Below are positions 25,044 through 34,443 of a stretch of 48,407 nt of DNA, one piece after another. The position numbers were made by a program, and so were the translations under genes. A model generated the notes under the pieces. That model saw nothing but the letters and a program-made list of their open reading frames with translations. It had not been told where the DNA came from and ran no database searches. Within the stretch, counting starts at the first letter, position 1. Each line of letters starts with the position of its first letter. This stretch comes from Clostridiales bacterium (lineage in GTDB: Bacteria > Bacillota_A > Clostridia > Saccharofermentanales > Saccharofermentanaceae): assembly GCA_024695545.1 (NCBI GenBank), contig JAILHZ010000196.1, positions 1 to 48,407 on the forward strand, given 5' to 3'.

Positions 25044-25124
25044 TTAACATATCGCGCTCTTACGCGAATAGCATCCATCCTGATTTAACGTACATTTAAC
25101 ATTGCAATGGCAACGCATTTAACA
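25044..25124 (+). promoter_or_regulatory. Pho-box-like repeats
   Basis: TTAACG (25085-25090), 5 bp, TTAACA (25096-25101), a gap of 17 bp, then TTAACA (25119-25124), giving starts 11 and 23 bp apart, the 11-bp rhythm of Firmicutes PhoP sites. A further TTAACA is at 25044-25049, near the regulator start. The downstream array lies about 40-80 bp before the symporter gene, where an activator would sit. Confidence 0.6.
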
Positions 25125-25163
25125 TAACCATTATACATTTATTGTGAGAAAGAGGGTGAATAG

Positions 25164-26915
25164 ATGTCAGTAGCTCAGATAGCAAGCTTATTTACAGGAG
25201 TCGCGTTGTTTCTTTTCGGCATGTCACTCATGGGTGACGGTCTGAAGAGAGTATCGGGAAACAAACTCGAACCTATTCTTTTCCGTCTTACAGGCACACC
25301 GCTAAGAGGTATCCTTCTGGGTGCCGGCGTCACCGCCGTGATTCAGTCCTCCTCCGCCACTTCCGTCATGGTCGTCGGCTTTGTAAACTCGAAGATGATG
25401 AAGGTCAAGCAGGCCATCCCCGTTATTCTCGGCGCCATCCTCGGAACCAGTATCACCGGCTGGGTCATCTGCCTCAGTTATATGGACGGAGCCAAGGGTA
25501 TCAGCAGCATCTTCTCCACCGCCACTCTGACAGGTATCATTGCCGTCTCCGGTATCTTCCTCCGTATGTTTAACAAGAACCAGCACCGCCGCTACATCGG
25601 CGACATCATGCTGGGTTTCGCCGTTCTTATGGTCGGCATGAGCACCATGAGCGGCGCGGTCAGCGGATTGGGCGAACAGGAATGGTTCACCGGCATGCTG
25701 ACCTCCATGAGTAATCCTTTCTTAGGTATTCTCGCAGGCCTCCTGTTCTCCACGATGCTTCAGTCGTCTTCCGCTGCTGTCGGTATCGTACAGGCCCTCT
25801 CCTTCACCGGCGTCATGACCTTCGATTCATCCCTGCCGCTCCTGATGGGTATCACGATCGGTGCTTCCGTACCGGTACTTCTTTCCGCACTGGGCGCTAC
25901 AAGAGACGGTAAAAGAACTGCCGTCAGCTATCTGGCTGCTTCCACCATGGGTATCCTGGTGCTCGCGTCGATCTTCTATATTTCGGACGCGATCTTCAGT
26001 TTCCCATTCCTCGATAAGATCATGAACCCGATGTCCCTGGCACTGGTCAACACGATCCTGAGATTCTCCGTACTGTGCCTGCTGGCACCTTTCACGGATG
26101 TACTGGAAGCCATCACTACTCTCGTGGTTCCCGAAAAGCAGGAAGAGAAAGACCGTACATTCCGTCTTGAGGAACGATTCCTCGCTCACCCTGCACTGGC
26201 GATCGAGCAGATCCGACTGACAATCTGCGACATGGCTATGAAGACAGAGGAAGCGATCCTTACTTCCATCGGACTTCTGAATCACTACAGCGATGCGGTC
26301 TTCTCCCAGGTCCTGGACCTGGAGACCGTCGGTGACCGCTACGAAGACGCGCTCGGTTCTTATCTGGTAAAGCTCACCGGTCAGGAACTGACCGAGTCCC
26401 AGGGCCGTTCGGCGTCACTTTACCTGCATACACTTTCCGACTTTGAGAGAATCTCTGACCACGCCAGAAACCTCGCCCAGAACTTCCAGGAATGCCACCA
26501 GAAGAACATCCACTTCTCCGATGAAGCCATGGAAGAGCTGAACACCATGATCAAGGCAACACGCGAGATCCTGCGTCTTACTACAGAGGCATTCGTTAAT
26601 TCCGATCCGGAGAAAGCTAAGAAAGTCGAGCCTCTCGAAGAAGTCATCGATGAACTGTGCGACAAGATGAAGCTCCGTCACGTCGAGAGACTTCAGAAGG
26701 GTCAGTGCACGATTACCCAGGGCTTCGTATTTAACGACCTGTCCACGAACTTTGAGCGCGTATCGGATCACTGCTCCAATATCGCAGTCGCGATCATCGA
26801 GCTCGAAGCCGAGGACTTCGACACGCATGAGTATCTGGGAAATCTTAAGGAAAAGCAGACTGCGGATTACCAGAAAAACTACGACGAATACTCCAAGCTT
26901 TTTAACTTTGACTAA
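25164..26915 (+). CDS. Na/Pi cotransporter with PhoU domain (NptA family)
   Basis: A 583-residue sodium:phosphate symporter. The membrane part has the duplicated QSSSATS (about residue 57) and QSSSAAVGIV (about 198) motifs that form the transport site, and eight or more spans up to about residue 315. Residues 345-565 form a PhoU-like helical domain (ERISDHARNLAQN and FERVSDHCSNIA). GAGGGTGA precedes the ATG. Divergent from phoB/phoR-like genes with Pho-box repeats between, so phosphate-starvation induction is expected. Confidence 0.93.
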   Translation: MSVAQIASLFTGVALFLFGMSLMGDGLKRVSGNKLEPILFRLTGTPLRGILLGAGVTAVIQSSSATSVMVVGFVNSKMMKVKQAIPVILGAILGTSITGWVICLSYMDGAKGISSIFSTATLTGIIAVSGIFLRMFNKNQHRRYIGDIMLGFAVLMVGMSTMSGAVSGLGEQEWFTGMLTSMSNPFLGILAGLLFSTMLQSSSAAVGIVQALSFTGVMTFDSSLPLLMGITIGASVPVLLSALGATRDGKRTAVSYLAASTMGILVLASIFYISDAIFSFPFLDKIMNPMSLALVNTILRFSVLCLLAPFTDVLEAITTLVVPEKQEEKDRTFRLEERFLAHPALAIEQIRLTICDMAMKTEEAILTSIGLLNHYSDAVFSQVLDLETVGDRYEDALGSYLVKLTGQELTESQGRSASLYLHTLSDFERISDHARNLAQNFQECHQKNIHFSDEAMEELNTMIKATREILRLTTEAFVNSDPEKAKKVEPLEEVIDELCDKMKLRHVERLQKGQCTITQGFVFNDLSTNFERVSDHCSNIAVAIIELEAEDFDTHEYLGNLKEKQTADYQKNYDEYSKLFNFD

Positions 26916-26944
26916 TCCCGGAAGTATAAAGATTTGATAAAATC

Positions 26945-27025
26945 ACCTCTGTCTTTGTTGACGGTCATGTATCGTCTCCTCTACTATGGATTCGATAGTA
27001 CAAAGGAAAAGACAGAGGTTTTTTT
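26945..27025 (+). terminator. Terminator with nested promoter and ribosome binding site
   Basis: A perfect 12-bp stem pairs 26945-26956 with 27008-27019, followed by T7 (27019-27025) that runs directly into the ATG of the next gene. The 51-nt loop contains TTGACG (26958-26963), 18 bp, TACTAT (26982-26987), a plausible promoter, and the dyad TACTAT/ATAGTA (26982-26987, 26995-27000). The 3' arm includes AGAGG (27014-27018), the binding site of the ABC gene. Read-through transcripts would terminate or hide that site; transcripts from the nested promoter lack the 5' arm. Confidence 0.7.
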
Positions 27026-29752
27026 ATGCTTCAGATCAAGGACATTTCAAAAGAATACATCACCGGGGAACTTCATCAGACCGCGCTCGATCATGTCAGC
27101 CTGACTCTGCGTGATAACGAATTCGTCGCCATCTTAGGCCCCAGCGGATCCGGAAAGACGACACTTCTCAATGTCATCGGCGGACTCGACCGGTATGACA
27201 GCGGAGATCTGATCATCAACGGCATCTCCACGAAAAAATACAAGCACCGTGACTGGGATTCCTACAGAAACCACACGATCGGATTTGTCTTCCAGAGCTA
27301 CAACCTGATCCCGCATCAGTCGATCCTCGCAAATGTCGAGCTGGCGCTCACGATCTCGGGTGTCTCCCGAAGTGAAAGAAAAAAGAGAGCGAAGGAAGCG
27401 CTCACGAAGGTCGGCCTCGGCGACCAGCTGCATAAGCGTCCGAACCAGATGTCCGGCGGACAGATGCAGCGTGTCGCGATCGCACGTGCCCTGGTCAATA
27501 ATCCTAGCATTCTCCTGGCCGATGAACCAACAGGTGCTCTCGACACCGAGACGAGCCTTCAGGTCATGGAGCTTCTTAAGGAAGTAGCAAAAGACAGACT
27601 GGTCGTCATGGTCACGCATAACCCGGAACTGGCCGAGAACTATGCGACCCGTATCGTTAAACTGAGAGACGGAAAGATCACGTCCGACTCCGATCCTTTT
27701 GAAGTCGAAGAGAGTGAACTCGAGGCCCCGAAGCATAAGAAAATGGGCAAGTCCTCGATGTCGTTCCTGACGGCACTTTCCCTGAGTTTCAATAACCTGC
27801 GTACAAAGAAAGGAAGAACGTTCCTGACAGCCTTTGCCGGATCGATCGGTATCATCGGCATCGCCCTGATCCTGTCGCTCAGTAACGGCGTAAATAAGTA
27901 CATCGAAAAAGTGCAGAAGGATACGATGACGTCCTACCCGATCCAGATCGAGGCACAGGCCATGGACCTGGCATCTCTGATCGAGACGAACGATAACGAT
28001 GGCAGACGTGATGATCTGGACCACGGATTCGATGGTGTCTATGTGGATAATTCCGTTTTCGAGAGAGCATCAAACATCTCTACGAGCATCAAGCACAACA
28101 ACCTCACGGAGTTCAAGAAATACCTTGACGATCCGAACAGTGATATCCATAAGTATGTCGGTGAAAATGGTATCATCTACTCCTATTATGTTCCCTTCAC
28201 CGTCTATTCCTACGATCCGGACGGAAATCTGATCAACCTCGACGGAAGTACTCTCAGAGAAGAACAGAACCGCCGCTCGAATGACGGAGGACTGCTCTCA
28301 AATCTCATGGATACACCGTCGATCAAGAACATGTCCGAGATCCTGACCGGATCGGACGGATCCCTTATCAGTTCTACGGTCACGGACTCCTATGACCTGA
28401 TCTATGGCGAATGGCCGAAAGCATATAACGAGATCATCCTGGTCCTCGATCCGAATAACGAAGTCAATGCAACACGGCTTTATGAGCTGGGTCTCCTTCC
28501 GAGAGAAGAATACAGAGAGATCGTAAGAAAGCTCCAGAAATCCGAATCGATCGAATTCTCCGAGACGAAGCTGGACTATGAGAAGATCCTGTCTCACGAG
28601 TACTATCTGATCCCTGCCAGCGACTCCTTCATCAAGCAGGAGAGCGGATTCTATAACGAAGTAACCGAGGGTGATTCCGAATTCTCCTCCACACTGGAAA
28701 AGGCGATTCCGCTGAAGATCACAGGAATCATCCGCCTGAAGGACGATGCCGACTTCCAGCCGCTCGGCGAGGTCATAGGTTACACAAGAGAGCTTACAGA
28801 ATACCTGATCAATTACGCGGAAAACAGCCAGCTGATTGCGGATCAGATGGCCTCTCCGGACAACAGCGTCATCAACGGCGCGAAGTTCTCGCCATCCGAC
28901 GATAAAGCCAAGGTCGAGGATGCCAGAAACTGGCTGACGAAGCTCTCTGCCAAGGAAAAGGCGGAAATGTTCCGTACGATCATGGAAGACTATATGTCTG
29001 CAAATCCGGATACGAAATCGGAGATGCTCGATATGACCGACAACGAGATGGCCGCGATGCTCGACCAGTTTATCCTGAATACCGGAAAGGATTCGGATGA
29101 GCAGCTCCTGTCGATCTACGACAACTACATCTCTGCCGGAACCTTCGAAGAGAACATGAAGGCATTCGGATATGTCGACCGCGAGACGCCGACATCGATC
29201 AATATCTACGCCGACAACTTTGAAGGAAAAGAAGGCATCACCGACTGCATCGACAAGTATAACGAGACGGCCACTGAGGAAAACGCCATTGTCTACACGG
29301 ACTACATCGGACTTCTGCTTTCGTCCGTCACCCGTATCGTCAACGTGATCTCCTACGTCCTGATCGCGTTCGTTGCGGTATCGCTGGTCGTCTCCTCGAT
29401 CATGATCGGAATCATCACCTACATCTCCGTCCTCGAGAGAACGAAGGAGATCGGTATCCTCCGCGCGATCGGCGCATCGAAGAGAAACATCTCGCAGGTA
29501 TTTAACGCGGAGACATTCATCATCGGACTTCTCGCGGGACTCTTCGGAATCGGCATTGCGCTTCTCCTGCTGATCCCCGGAAACATGCTCATCCGCTCGA
29601 TCGCAAACTCTTCAGATGTCAGCGCACAGCTTCCGATCGCCGGCGCACTCATACTCATCGCATTGAGTATCATACTGACCCTGATCGGCGGCCTGATCCC
29701 GTCAAAGAAGGCGGCCAAGAAAGATCCTGTTGCCGCACTGCGTACCGAGTAA
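27026..29752 (+). CDS. ABC transporter, fused ATPase and FtsX/MacB-type permease
   Basis: A 908-residue fusion. The N-terminal ATPase (1-225) has [36 protein letters not shown] and the switch His in VTHNPE, as in LolD/MacB/BceA. After a linker comes a membrane span (about 265-290), a large extracytoplasmic domain (about 290-760), and three C-terminal spans (about 770-900) with the FtsX core [19 protein letters not shown]. Such mechanotransmission ABC proteins export or extract peptides, antibiotics or lipoproteins. The ATG at 27026 has AGAGG at 7 nt. No two-component partner is adjacent downstream. Confidence 0.9.
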   Translation: MLQIKDISKEYITGELHQTALDHVSLTLRDNEFVAILGPSGSGKTTLLNVIGGLDRYDSGDLIINGISTKKYKHRDWDSYRNHTIGFVFQSYNLIPHQSILANVELALTISGVSRSERKKRAKEALTKVGLGDQLHKRPNQMSGGQMQRVAIARALVNNPSILLADEPTGALDTETSLQVMELLKEVAKDRLVVMVTHNPELAENYATRIVKLRDGKITSDSDPFEVEESELEAPKHKKMGKSSMSFLTALSLSFNNLRTKKGRTFLTAFAGSIGIIGIALILSLSNGVNKYIEKVQKDTMTSYPIQIEAQAMDLASLIETNDNDGRRDDLDHGFDGVYVDNSVFERASNISTSIKHNNLTEFKKYLDDPNSDIHKYVGENGIIYSYYVPFTVYSYDPDGNLINLDGSTLREEQNRRSNDGGLLSNLMDTPSIKNMSEILTGSDGSLISSTVTDSYDLIYGEWPKAYNEIILVLDPNNEVNATRLYELGLLPREEYREIVRKLQKSESIEFSETKLDYEKILSHEYYLIPASDSFIKQESGFYNEVTEGDSEFSSTLEKAIPLKITGIIRLKDDADFQPLGEVIGYTRELTEYLINYAENSQLIADQMASPDNSVINGAKFSPSDDKAKVEDARNWLTKLSAKEKAEMFRTIMEDYMSANPDTKSEMLDMTDNEMAAMLDQFILNTGKDSDEQLLSIYDNYISAGTFEENMKAFGYVDRETPTSINIYADNFEGKEGITDCIDKYNETATEENAIVYTDYIGLLLSSVTRIVNVISYVLIAFVAVSLVVSSIMIGIITYISVLERTKEIGILRAIGASKRNISQVFNAETFIIGLLAGLFGIGIALLLLIPGNMLIRSIANSSDVSAQLPIAGALILIALSIILTLIGGLIPSKKAAKKDPVAALRTE

Positions 29753-29770
29753 TGCTTATGCCGCAAATGC

Positions 29771-29808
29771 AAAAGCACCTGTGCCGGATAACCGGTACAG
29801 GTGCTTTT
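29771..29808. terminator. Bidirectional terminator
   Basis: A 17-bp stem with one G-U pair (29771-29787 with 29792-29808) around ATAA, bounded by AAAA and TTTT on either side. It serves the ABC gene and the convergent TerB-like gene. Each arm contains the over-represented octamer (AAAAGCAC / GTGCTTTT). Confidence 0.9.
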
Positions 29809-29825
29809 CTATTGGCAGTTTTATC

Positions 29826-30476
29826 TCAGCCCATGGAGATCAGGTGACCGGATCCGCAATACGGACAGCAGGCCACAGAACGGACAGGATTCACCTGCAG
29901 GCTGGCTCCGCAGCTCTGGCATTTCAGTGAGATGATCTTCGGAGCCTCGGTACGGGCACCCATCAGGTCGTCCGGATCAACTTTCTTCTGGCTGTTGACG
30001 TAGTCACGGAAGACTGTCAGCGCCTTCATCTCATTCTCCGTGATGCCATCCGTCGTCTCGGCAATATGGATGAGATCCTCCTTGAACTGATCGAGTTCCT
30101 CGGGATCCACACGTCTCAGATATCTTCTGACGTTCGAAAAGCTCGTGCCCTTGTCCGCAAGGATCATGCGGAGCTCTGCCTTATAGTCCGGATTCGTATC
30201 CGGATTGGACAGAAGGTTACTGCACATCTCATCGATGACCGCCTGCTCATCCGGGGAAACACCATCCGCCTTCGCGATGTAGTAGCAAAGCGCGATGCGG
30301 ACCAGTTCGATATACGAAGGGTCCTTGACCGGGGCAAGCTTGGGCTCGGCCACAGGTTCATCCCTATATGCTTCACGGGTCTTCTTCAGTTCACTGTAAA
30401 GATTCGTCTCCGTCGGATAGGTGTATCCTCCTCTGAGGAGCGAATTATAAAGAGAACTCGGTCTATAACTCCACAT
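29826..30476 (-). CDS. TerB-like helical domain protein with C-terminal zinc ribbon
   Basis: A 216-residue cytosolic protein. Residues about 55-165 look like a TerB/DjlA-type helical bundle (ALCYYIAKADGVSPDEQAVIDEM, cited as YYIAKADGVSPDEQ, and IAETTDGITENEM), a fold that often binds metal through acidic loops. The last 35 residues form a zinc ribbon, CQSCGASLQVN and CPYCGSG. The ATG at 30476 follows AGGAG; a longer frame is rejected. It is a single gene with a TATAAT (30559-30564, minus) upstream. Function unknown; zinc-ribbon proteins with a similar CxxCG style recur in this window. Confidence 0.72.
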   Translation of the reverse strand: MWSYRPSSLYNSLLRGGYTYPTETNLYSELKKTREAYRDEPVAEPKLAPVKDPSYIELVRIALCYYIAKADGVSPDEQAVIDEMCSNLLSNPDTNPDYKAELRMILADKGTSFSNVRRYLRRVDPEELDQFKEDLIHIAETTDGITENEMKALTVFRDYVNSQKKVDPDDLMGARTEAPKIISLKCQSCGASLQVNPVRSVACCPYCGSGHLISMG

Positions 30477-30593
30477 CTTATTTCTCCTATCATGCACCGC
30501 CGGAATACGGCGTTTTTCCTCTTTCTTTTGCGAAAGAATAGATATATGTTCAAAAACTATTATAGTGCTTTTACAGGAGAATAAAAGCGCGGT

Positions 30594-32450
30594 TTAAACA
30601 AGATAGTTATGTGCCTGACGGTCAAACATCTCTCTATAACGTCCATTTTGCTCCATGAGTTCATCATGTGTTCCCTGCTCGCTGATCTTTCCGTGCTCGA
30701 AAAGATAGATCCTGTCGGCCATGCGGGTCGTCGAGAGACGGTGCGAGATGAAGATGACCGTATTCTCACCGGCATTCTCGATCAGGTTCTTGTTGAGTTT
30801 GTACTCAGATACCGGGTCCAGCGCCGAGGACGGTTCGTCAAGGATCGAGACCGCGCGGTCATCGTTTCGGAGGAACACACGGGAGATCGCGATCTTCTGG
30901 CCTTCACCTCCGGAGAGGTTCACGCCGGATTCCTCGAATTCGCGGGTCAGAGGCGTCTGTATTCCGTCCGGAAGAGAATCGAGTTTTCTTCCGAAATCGG
31001 CCTTTTTCAGCGCCTGGATAACATCCGCTTCATCTTCTTTATTCACCTTTCGGAGAAGGACATTCTCCGCGATCGTCGCCGCATAGATGTTGTAGTCCTG
31101 GAAGACCGCACTGATCTTCTTTCTGTATTCACGTGTATTGTACTCGCGGATATCGTGACCGCCGTATGAGATGCTGCCGCCGGTGACATCGTAGAGCCTC
31201 ATCAGGAGCTTCACGAAGGTCGTCTTACCTGCGCCGTTTTCTCCTACGATTGCAATCTTCTCACCCGGACGGATCTCGATCGAAATATCCTTCAGTGTAT
31301 CCTCTTTTGTATTCGGATATCGGAAAGACACATGCGAAAGAGAAAGCGTGCCGCTGCCTTTTTCCGGAGTCAGGCCGTCCGCCACTTCGATGTTCGGTTC
31401 ATACTCCAGAAGCTTGATGAGCTTACTGCCGTATCTTCCGATCACCTGGAAATCGACAAGACAGTAGTTGATCTCGTTAAGATTACGTCTTACATAGTTG
31501 GCCGCATTATTTGCCGATGCCACTTCACCGAGCGCGATGGACTTAACGACCAGCGCCAGATAGCCGAGATAGGCAGGGATCGCAAAAAACGAAAAGATGG
31601 TGAATACGGAGATCCAGTTCACGAGGGATACCCATGTAAGAGGCGGTCCGTAGATCCTTCCTTCTTCCGCCGCTTCGTCGAGTGCTTCATCGAACTGCAG
31701 CCTGAGTGGTCCACGGACATCAGTAAGCTTGCACTCTTTGGCAAACTCCGGCTGATAGAAGACTCGCTTGCTGTAGTCGGCCTTACGGAGCTTCTTTCTA
31801 TATTCCACCCACCAGGTGTAGTTGATCTTCTCGATTTTAAAGCGGGTCGCAAGATTAACGATAAATCCTGCGATCGGGAAGATCGCAAGGATCGGATCGA
31901 CGGTCAGGATCATGGCTGCAGCAACAAAGAGTGCAACGGTTCCGCCGATGATCTTACTGACGACCATTACGGCATCCGAAATAAGTTCATCTGCCCGCTG
32001 GGATACGACTTCATAGTTATCGTAGTTCTCCGGATCATCGTAAAAGATCAGGTCCTTCAGGCTGTTCTTCTCGGCAAGATCTCTCTGGATGCGTCCGCTG
32101 AGCGGGATGAGCTTTGCCTTCGACCACTCGTTGATCAGCTGGTGGATCCACTCGAGGACCACGACCAGGACGAGCGAGATCAGAAGAAGGATCATGATGC
32201 TCTTGAATTCCATGTCTCCGGTCAGGCCGTTGATGATCATCTTCAGGATAAAGGTGTCGTTGGCAGCCATACCCGAAAGAAGGAGGATATTCAGGATCAT
32301 GATCTTCATGATCAGAGGTTTGTCATACTTTCCGGCATATTTCAGAAGATACGAAACGTTCCCGATCATCTCGCGAATCGTGATCTTCTCTTCTTTCAGT
32401 TTGTCCTTTCTTCTGGAAAGGTCTTTTCTTTTCGATTTATCTTTACTCAT
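30594..32450 (-). CDS. ABC exporter subunit B (heterodimer partner)
   Basis: A 618-residue half-transporter: a basic, coil-like N-terminus (1-30), six membrane spans (about 45-330), and an ATPase with GENGAGKTTFVKLL, signature LSGGEGQKIAISRV, VSILDEPSSALDP and the switch His in ISHRLSTTRMAD. Its start lies 8 bases inside the partner gene, so expression is coupled. Substrate unknown; the LSGGEGQ form is seen in peptide or lipid exporters of Clostridia. Confidence 0.88.
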   Translation of the reverse strand: MSKDKSKRKDLSRRKDKLKEEKITIREMIGNVSYLLKYAGKYDKPLIMKIMILNILLLSGMAANDTFILKMIINGLTGDMEFKSIMILLLISLVLVVVLEWIHQLINEWSKAKLIPLSGRIQRDLAEKNSLKDLIFYDDPENYDNYEVVSQRADELISDAVMVVSKIIGGTVALFVAAAMILTVDPILAIFPIAGFIVNLATRFKIEKINYTWWVEYRKKLRKADYSKRVFYQPEFAKECKLTDVRGPLRLQFDEALDEAAEEGRIYGPPLTWVSLVNWISVFTIFSFFAIPAYLGYLALVVKSIALGEVASANNAANYVRRNLNEINYCLVDFQVIGRYGSKLIKLLEYEPNIEVADGLTPEKGSGTLSLSHVSFRYPNTKEDTLKDISIEIRPGEKIAIVGENGAGKTTFVKLLMRLYDVTGGSISYGGHDIREYNTREYRKKISAVFQDYNIYAATIAENVLLRKVNKEDEADVIQALKKADFGRKLDSLPDGIQTPLTREFEESGVNLSGGEGQKIAISRVFLRNDDRAVSILDEPSSALDPVSEYKLNKNLIENAGENTVIFISHRLSTTRMADRIYLFEHGKISEQGTHDELMEQNGRYREMFDRQAHNYLV

Positions 32451-34287
32451 AAAATGCCTCAGCTCCCTTCAGCATTTCTTCCGGCAGGCTGTCCTGATAG
32501 TTCTCGGCCTGGAGCATAAACATCTCCTGGTAGTGGCCCTTCTGCTCCATCAGTTCTTCATGTGTGCCGTGCTCTACAACAGAGCCGTCCTTCATCATGA
32601 AGATCTTATCTGCCATTCTCGCCGAGGACAGACGGTGGGAGATAAATACCACACCGCGGCCTTCCGACAGGCGCATCATATTGTTATACATGTTATATTC
32701 CGCGAGCGGATCAAGTGCCGAAGACGGCTCATCGAGGATGACCATATCCGGCTGATGGGCAAAGACTCTCGCGATTGCGATCTTCTGTGCCTGACCTCCG
32801 GACGGGATGAATCCCTCTTCATCAAACTCACGGCTGATGATCGTATCCAGACCCTTCACAAGACCCGGGTGGGAACAGTCAAACTGCGCGGATACCAGTG
32901 CTTTTTCCGCAAGATCATAATCTTCCTGACCTTTAGGTCTTCTCATCAGAACGTTCTCAACAAGCGGCATCGCAAAGACCTGCAGATCCTGGAACACCGT
33001 GCCGAATCTCTTTCTGTAGGCATCGCCGTCGATCTCGCGGATATCGGTTCCGTTAACGAGGATCTTTCCTTCCGTGACCGGATAAAGGCCCATGATCAGC
33101 TTGATGAGCGTGGTCTTGCCGGCGCCGTTATAACCGACGATCGCCAGCTTCTCACCCTTGTTCCAGCGGATACTCACATCGTGGATCGTACCTGTTTTCG
33201 CACCCGGATAGGTAAAGGAGACATTCTGAAGCTCGATACTCCGGATCTCGCCGATGTCAGGCTTCTTCTCCTTTGGTTTGCGGTCTGTTTCGAGGAATTC
33301 CTCGAGATTCTTAAAGAGCCTGGACTCGTTGCTTAAGTAGATACGGTTCTCGACAGCATGCTTGAGCTGGTCAGTCGAGAAAGCCATCGCAGTGATCATC
33401 GCCACGTAACTGGAGATGTCCGTCACGTCGCCGTTCTTGATGCGGAAAGCAACGTAGAAATAAGCAGCGATTCCGGCAAGGACCGAGTAGCTTCCCTTCA
33501 TAAGGAAGGAATAGAACGCCGACTTCATGCGGTATTTCAGAGAGACCGCTCCCATTCTTTCGACGGCCTGCTCCTGCTTGTCGAGCATGATCGAGTTGAT
33601 GTCGAAAAGACGGATCTCCGATGCGTACTTCTTCTCATAGTAGACACGCTTGACGTAGTCCGCAGTACGCTTATCTCTGGTGATCGCCTTTTCTCGGTCA
33701 TAGTTGCACTTGCCGTTTTTGTTTCCGAAATAAAGGCTGACGGCCATCGGAATGATCATGAAGATCAGAAGGATCGGGTCGACCATGACCACGATGACCA
33801 GCGACATGATCGTCGCACCGACGTTTCCGATATAGACACCTGTCTGGATCGACAGATCGATCGCCTGTTCGGCACAGCGGTCGAGCGCACGTGCATAGCG
33901 GTCGTAGAACTCCGGTGACTCGTAGTCCGAGAGTTCCAGAGTGTCTGAGATATCCATCACGCGATGAAAAATATGCCTGTAAACCTCCGGCATCTTGATC
34001 TTCCTGTAGGTCTCATACCATCCGCAGATGAAGTGGACACAGACGTGACCGAGACAGGCGAAGATCAGGAACCAGAACAGCTTGCTATATGCGATGTTCC
34101 GCTCGATGCAGTTGAAGATGTATTTTGTCAGATAAACGAAGAAGAAAACATAGAAGATCTGTTCGATGGAGTTCTTGAAAAGAGTGAACGGAAGCAGAAG
34201 CCGGTCGGCATCCCACACCTGCTTCAAAGCATATCGCAGCTGTCTCCATGTGTTGTCTCTTTTTTTCTTTTCCATAAAGAACAGCAT
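32443..34287 (-). CDS. ABC exporter subunit A (heterodimer partner)
   Basis: A 614-residue half-transporter with six membrane spans (about 30-320) and an ATPase with GYNGAGKTTLIKLI, signature PSGGQAQKIAIARV (Pro in place of Leu), MVILDEPSSALDP and ISHRLSSARMAD. The two subunits share the same Walker B and switch sequences, so neither site is obviously dead. AAGGGGAGAG abuts the ATG at 34287; ATG 34275 is an alternative start. A perfect TATAAT (34345-34350, minus) lies upstream. Confidence 0.88.
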   Translation of the reverse strand: MLFFMEKKKRDNTWRQLRYALKQVWDADRLLLPFTLFKNSIEQIFYVFFFVYLTKYIFNCIERNIAYSKLFWFLIFACLGHVCVHFICGWYETYRKIKMPEVYRHIFHRVMDISDTLELSDYESPEFYDRYARALDRCAEQAIDLSIQTGVYIGNVGATIMSLVIVVMVDPILLIFMIIPMAVSLYFGNKNGKCNYDREKAITRDKRTADYVKRVYYEKKYASEIRLFDINSIMLDKQEQAVERMGAVSLKYRMKSAFYSFLMKGSYSVLAGIAAYFYVAFRIKNGDVTDISSYVAMITAMAFSTDQLKHAVENRIYLSNESRLFKNLEEFLETDRKPKEKKPDIGEIRSIELQNVSFTYPGAKTGTIHDVSIRWNKGEKLAIVGYNGAGKTTLIKLIMGLYPVTEGKILVNGTDIREIDGDAYRKRFGTVFQDLQVFAMPLVENVLMRRPKGQEDYDLAEKALVSAQFDCSHPGLVKGLDTIISREFDEEGFIPSGGQAQKIAIARVFAHQPDMVILDEPSSALDPLAEYNMYNNMMRLSEGRGVVFISHRLSSARMADKIFMMKDGSVVEHGTHEELMEQKGHYQEMFMLQAENYQDSLPEEMLKGAEAFYE

Positions 34288-34380
34288 CTCTCCCCTTTGA
34301 AATTGCTATTTATACTACCACTCTTTGTTCACGAAAAGCACCTGATTATACTGCGCGGACAATCATTCTTGCGAATATGC

Positions 34381-34413
34381 AAAAAGTCCCGCAGACCATC
34401 TGATCTGTGGGAC
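34381..34413 (-). terminator. Terminator of the HerA-type ATPase gene
   Basis: Stem 34386-34397 with 34402-34413 (GTCCCGCAGACC / GATCTGTGGGAC, with one C-A mismatch and a G-U pair), loop ATCT, followed on the minus strand by five T. Confidence 0.8.
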
Positions 34414-34443
34414 CTTCCGAACAAGTGCTTTTCAAAAAGAGAC

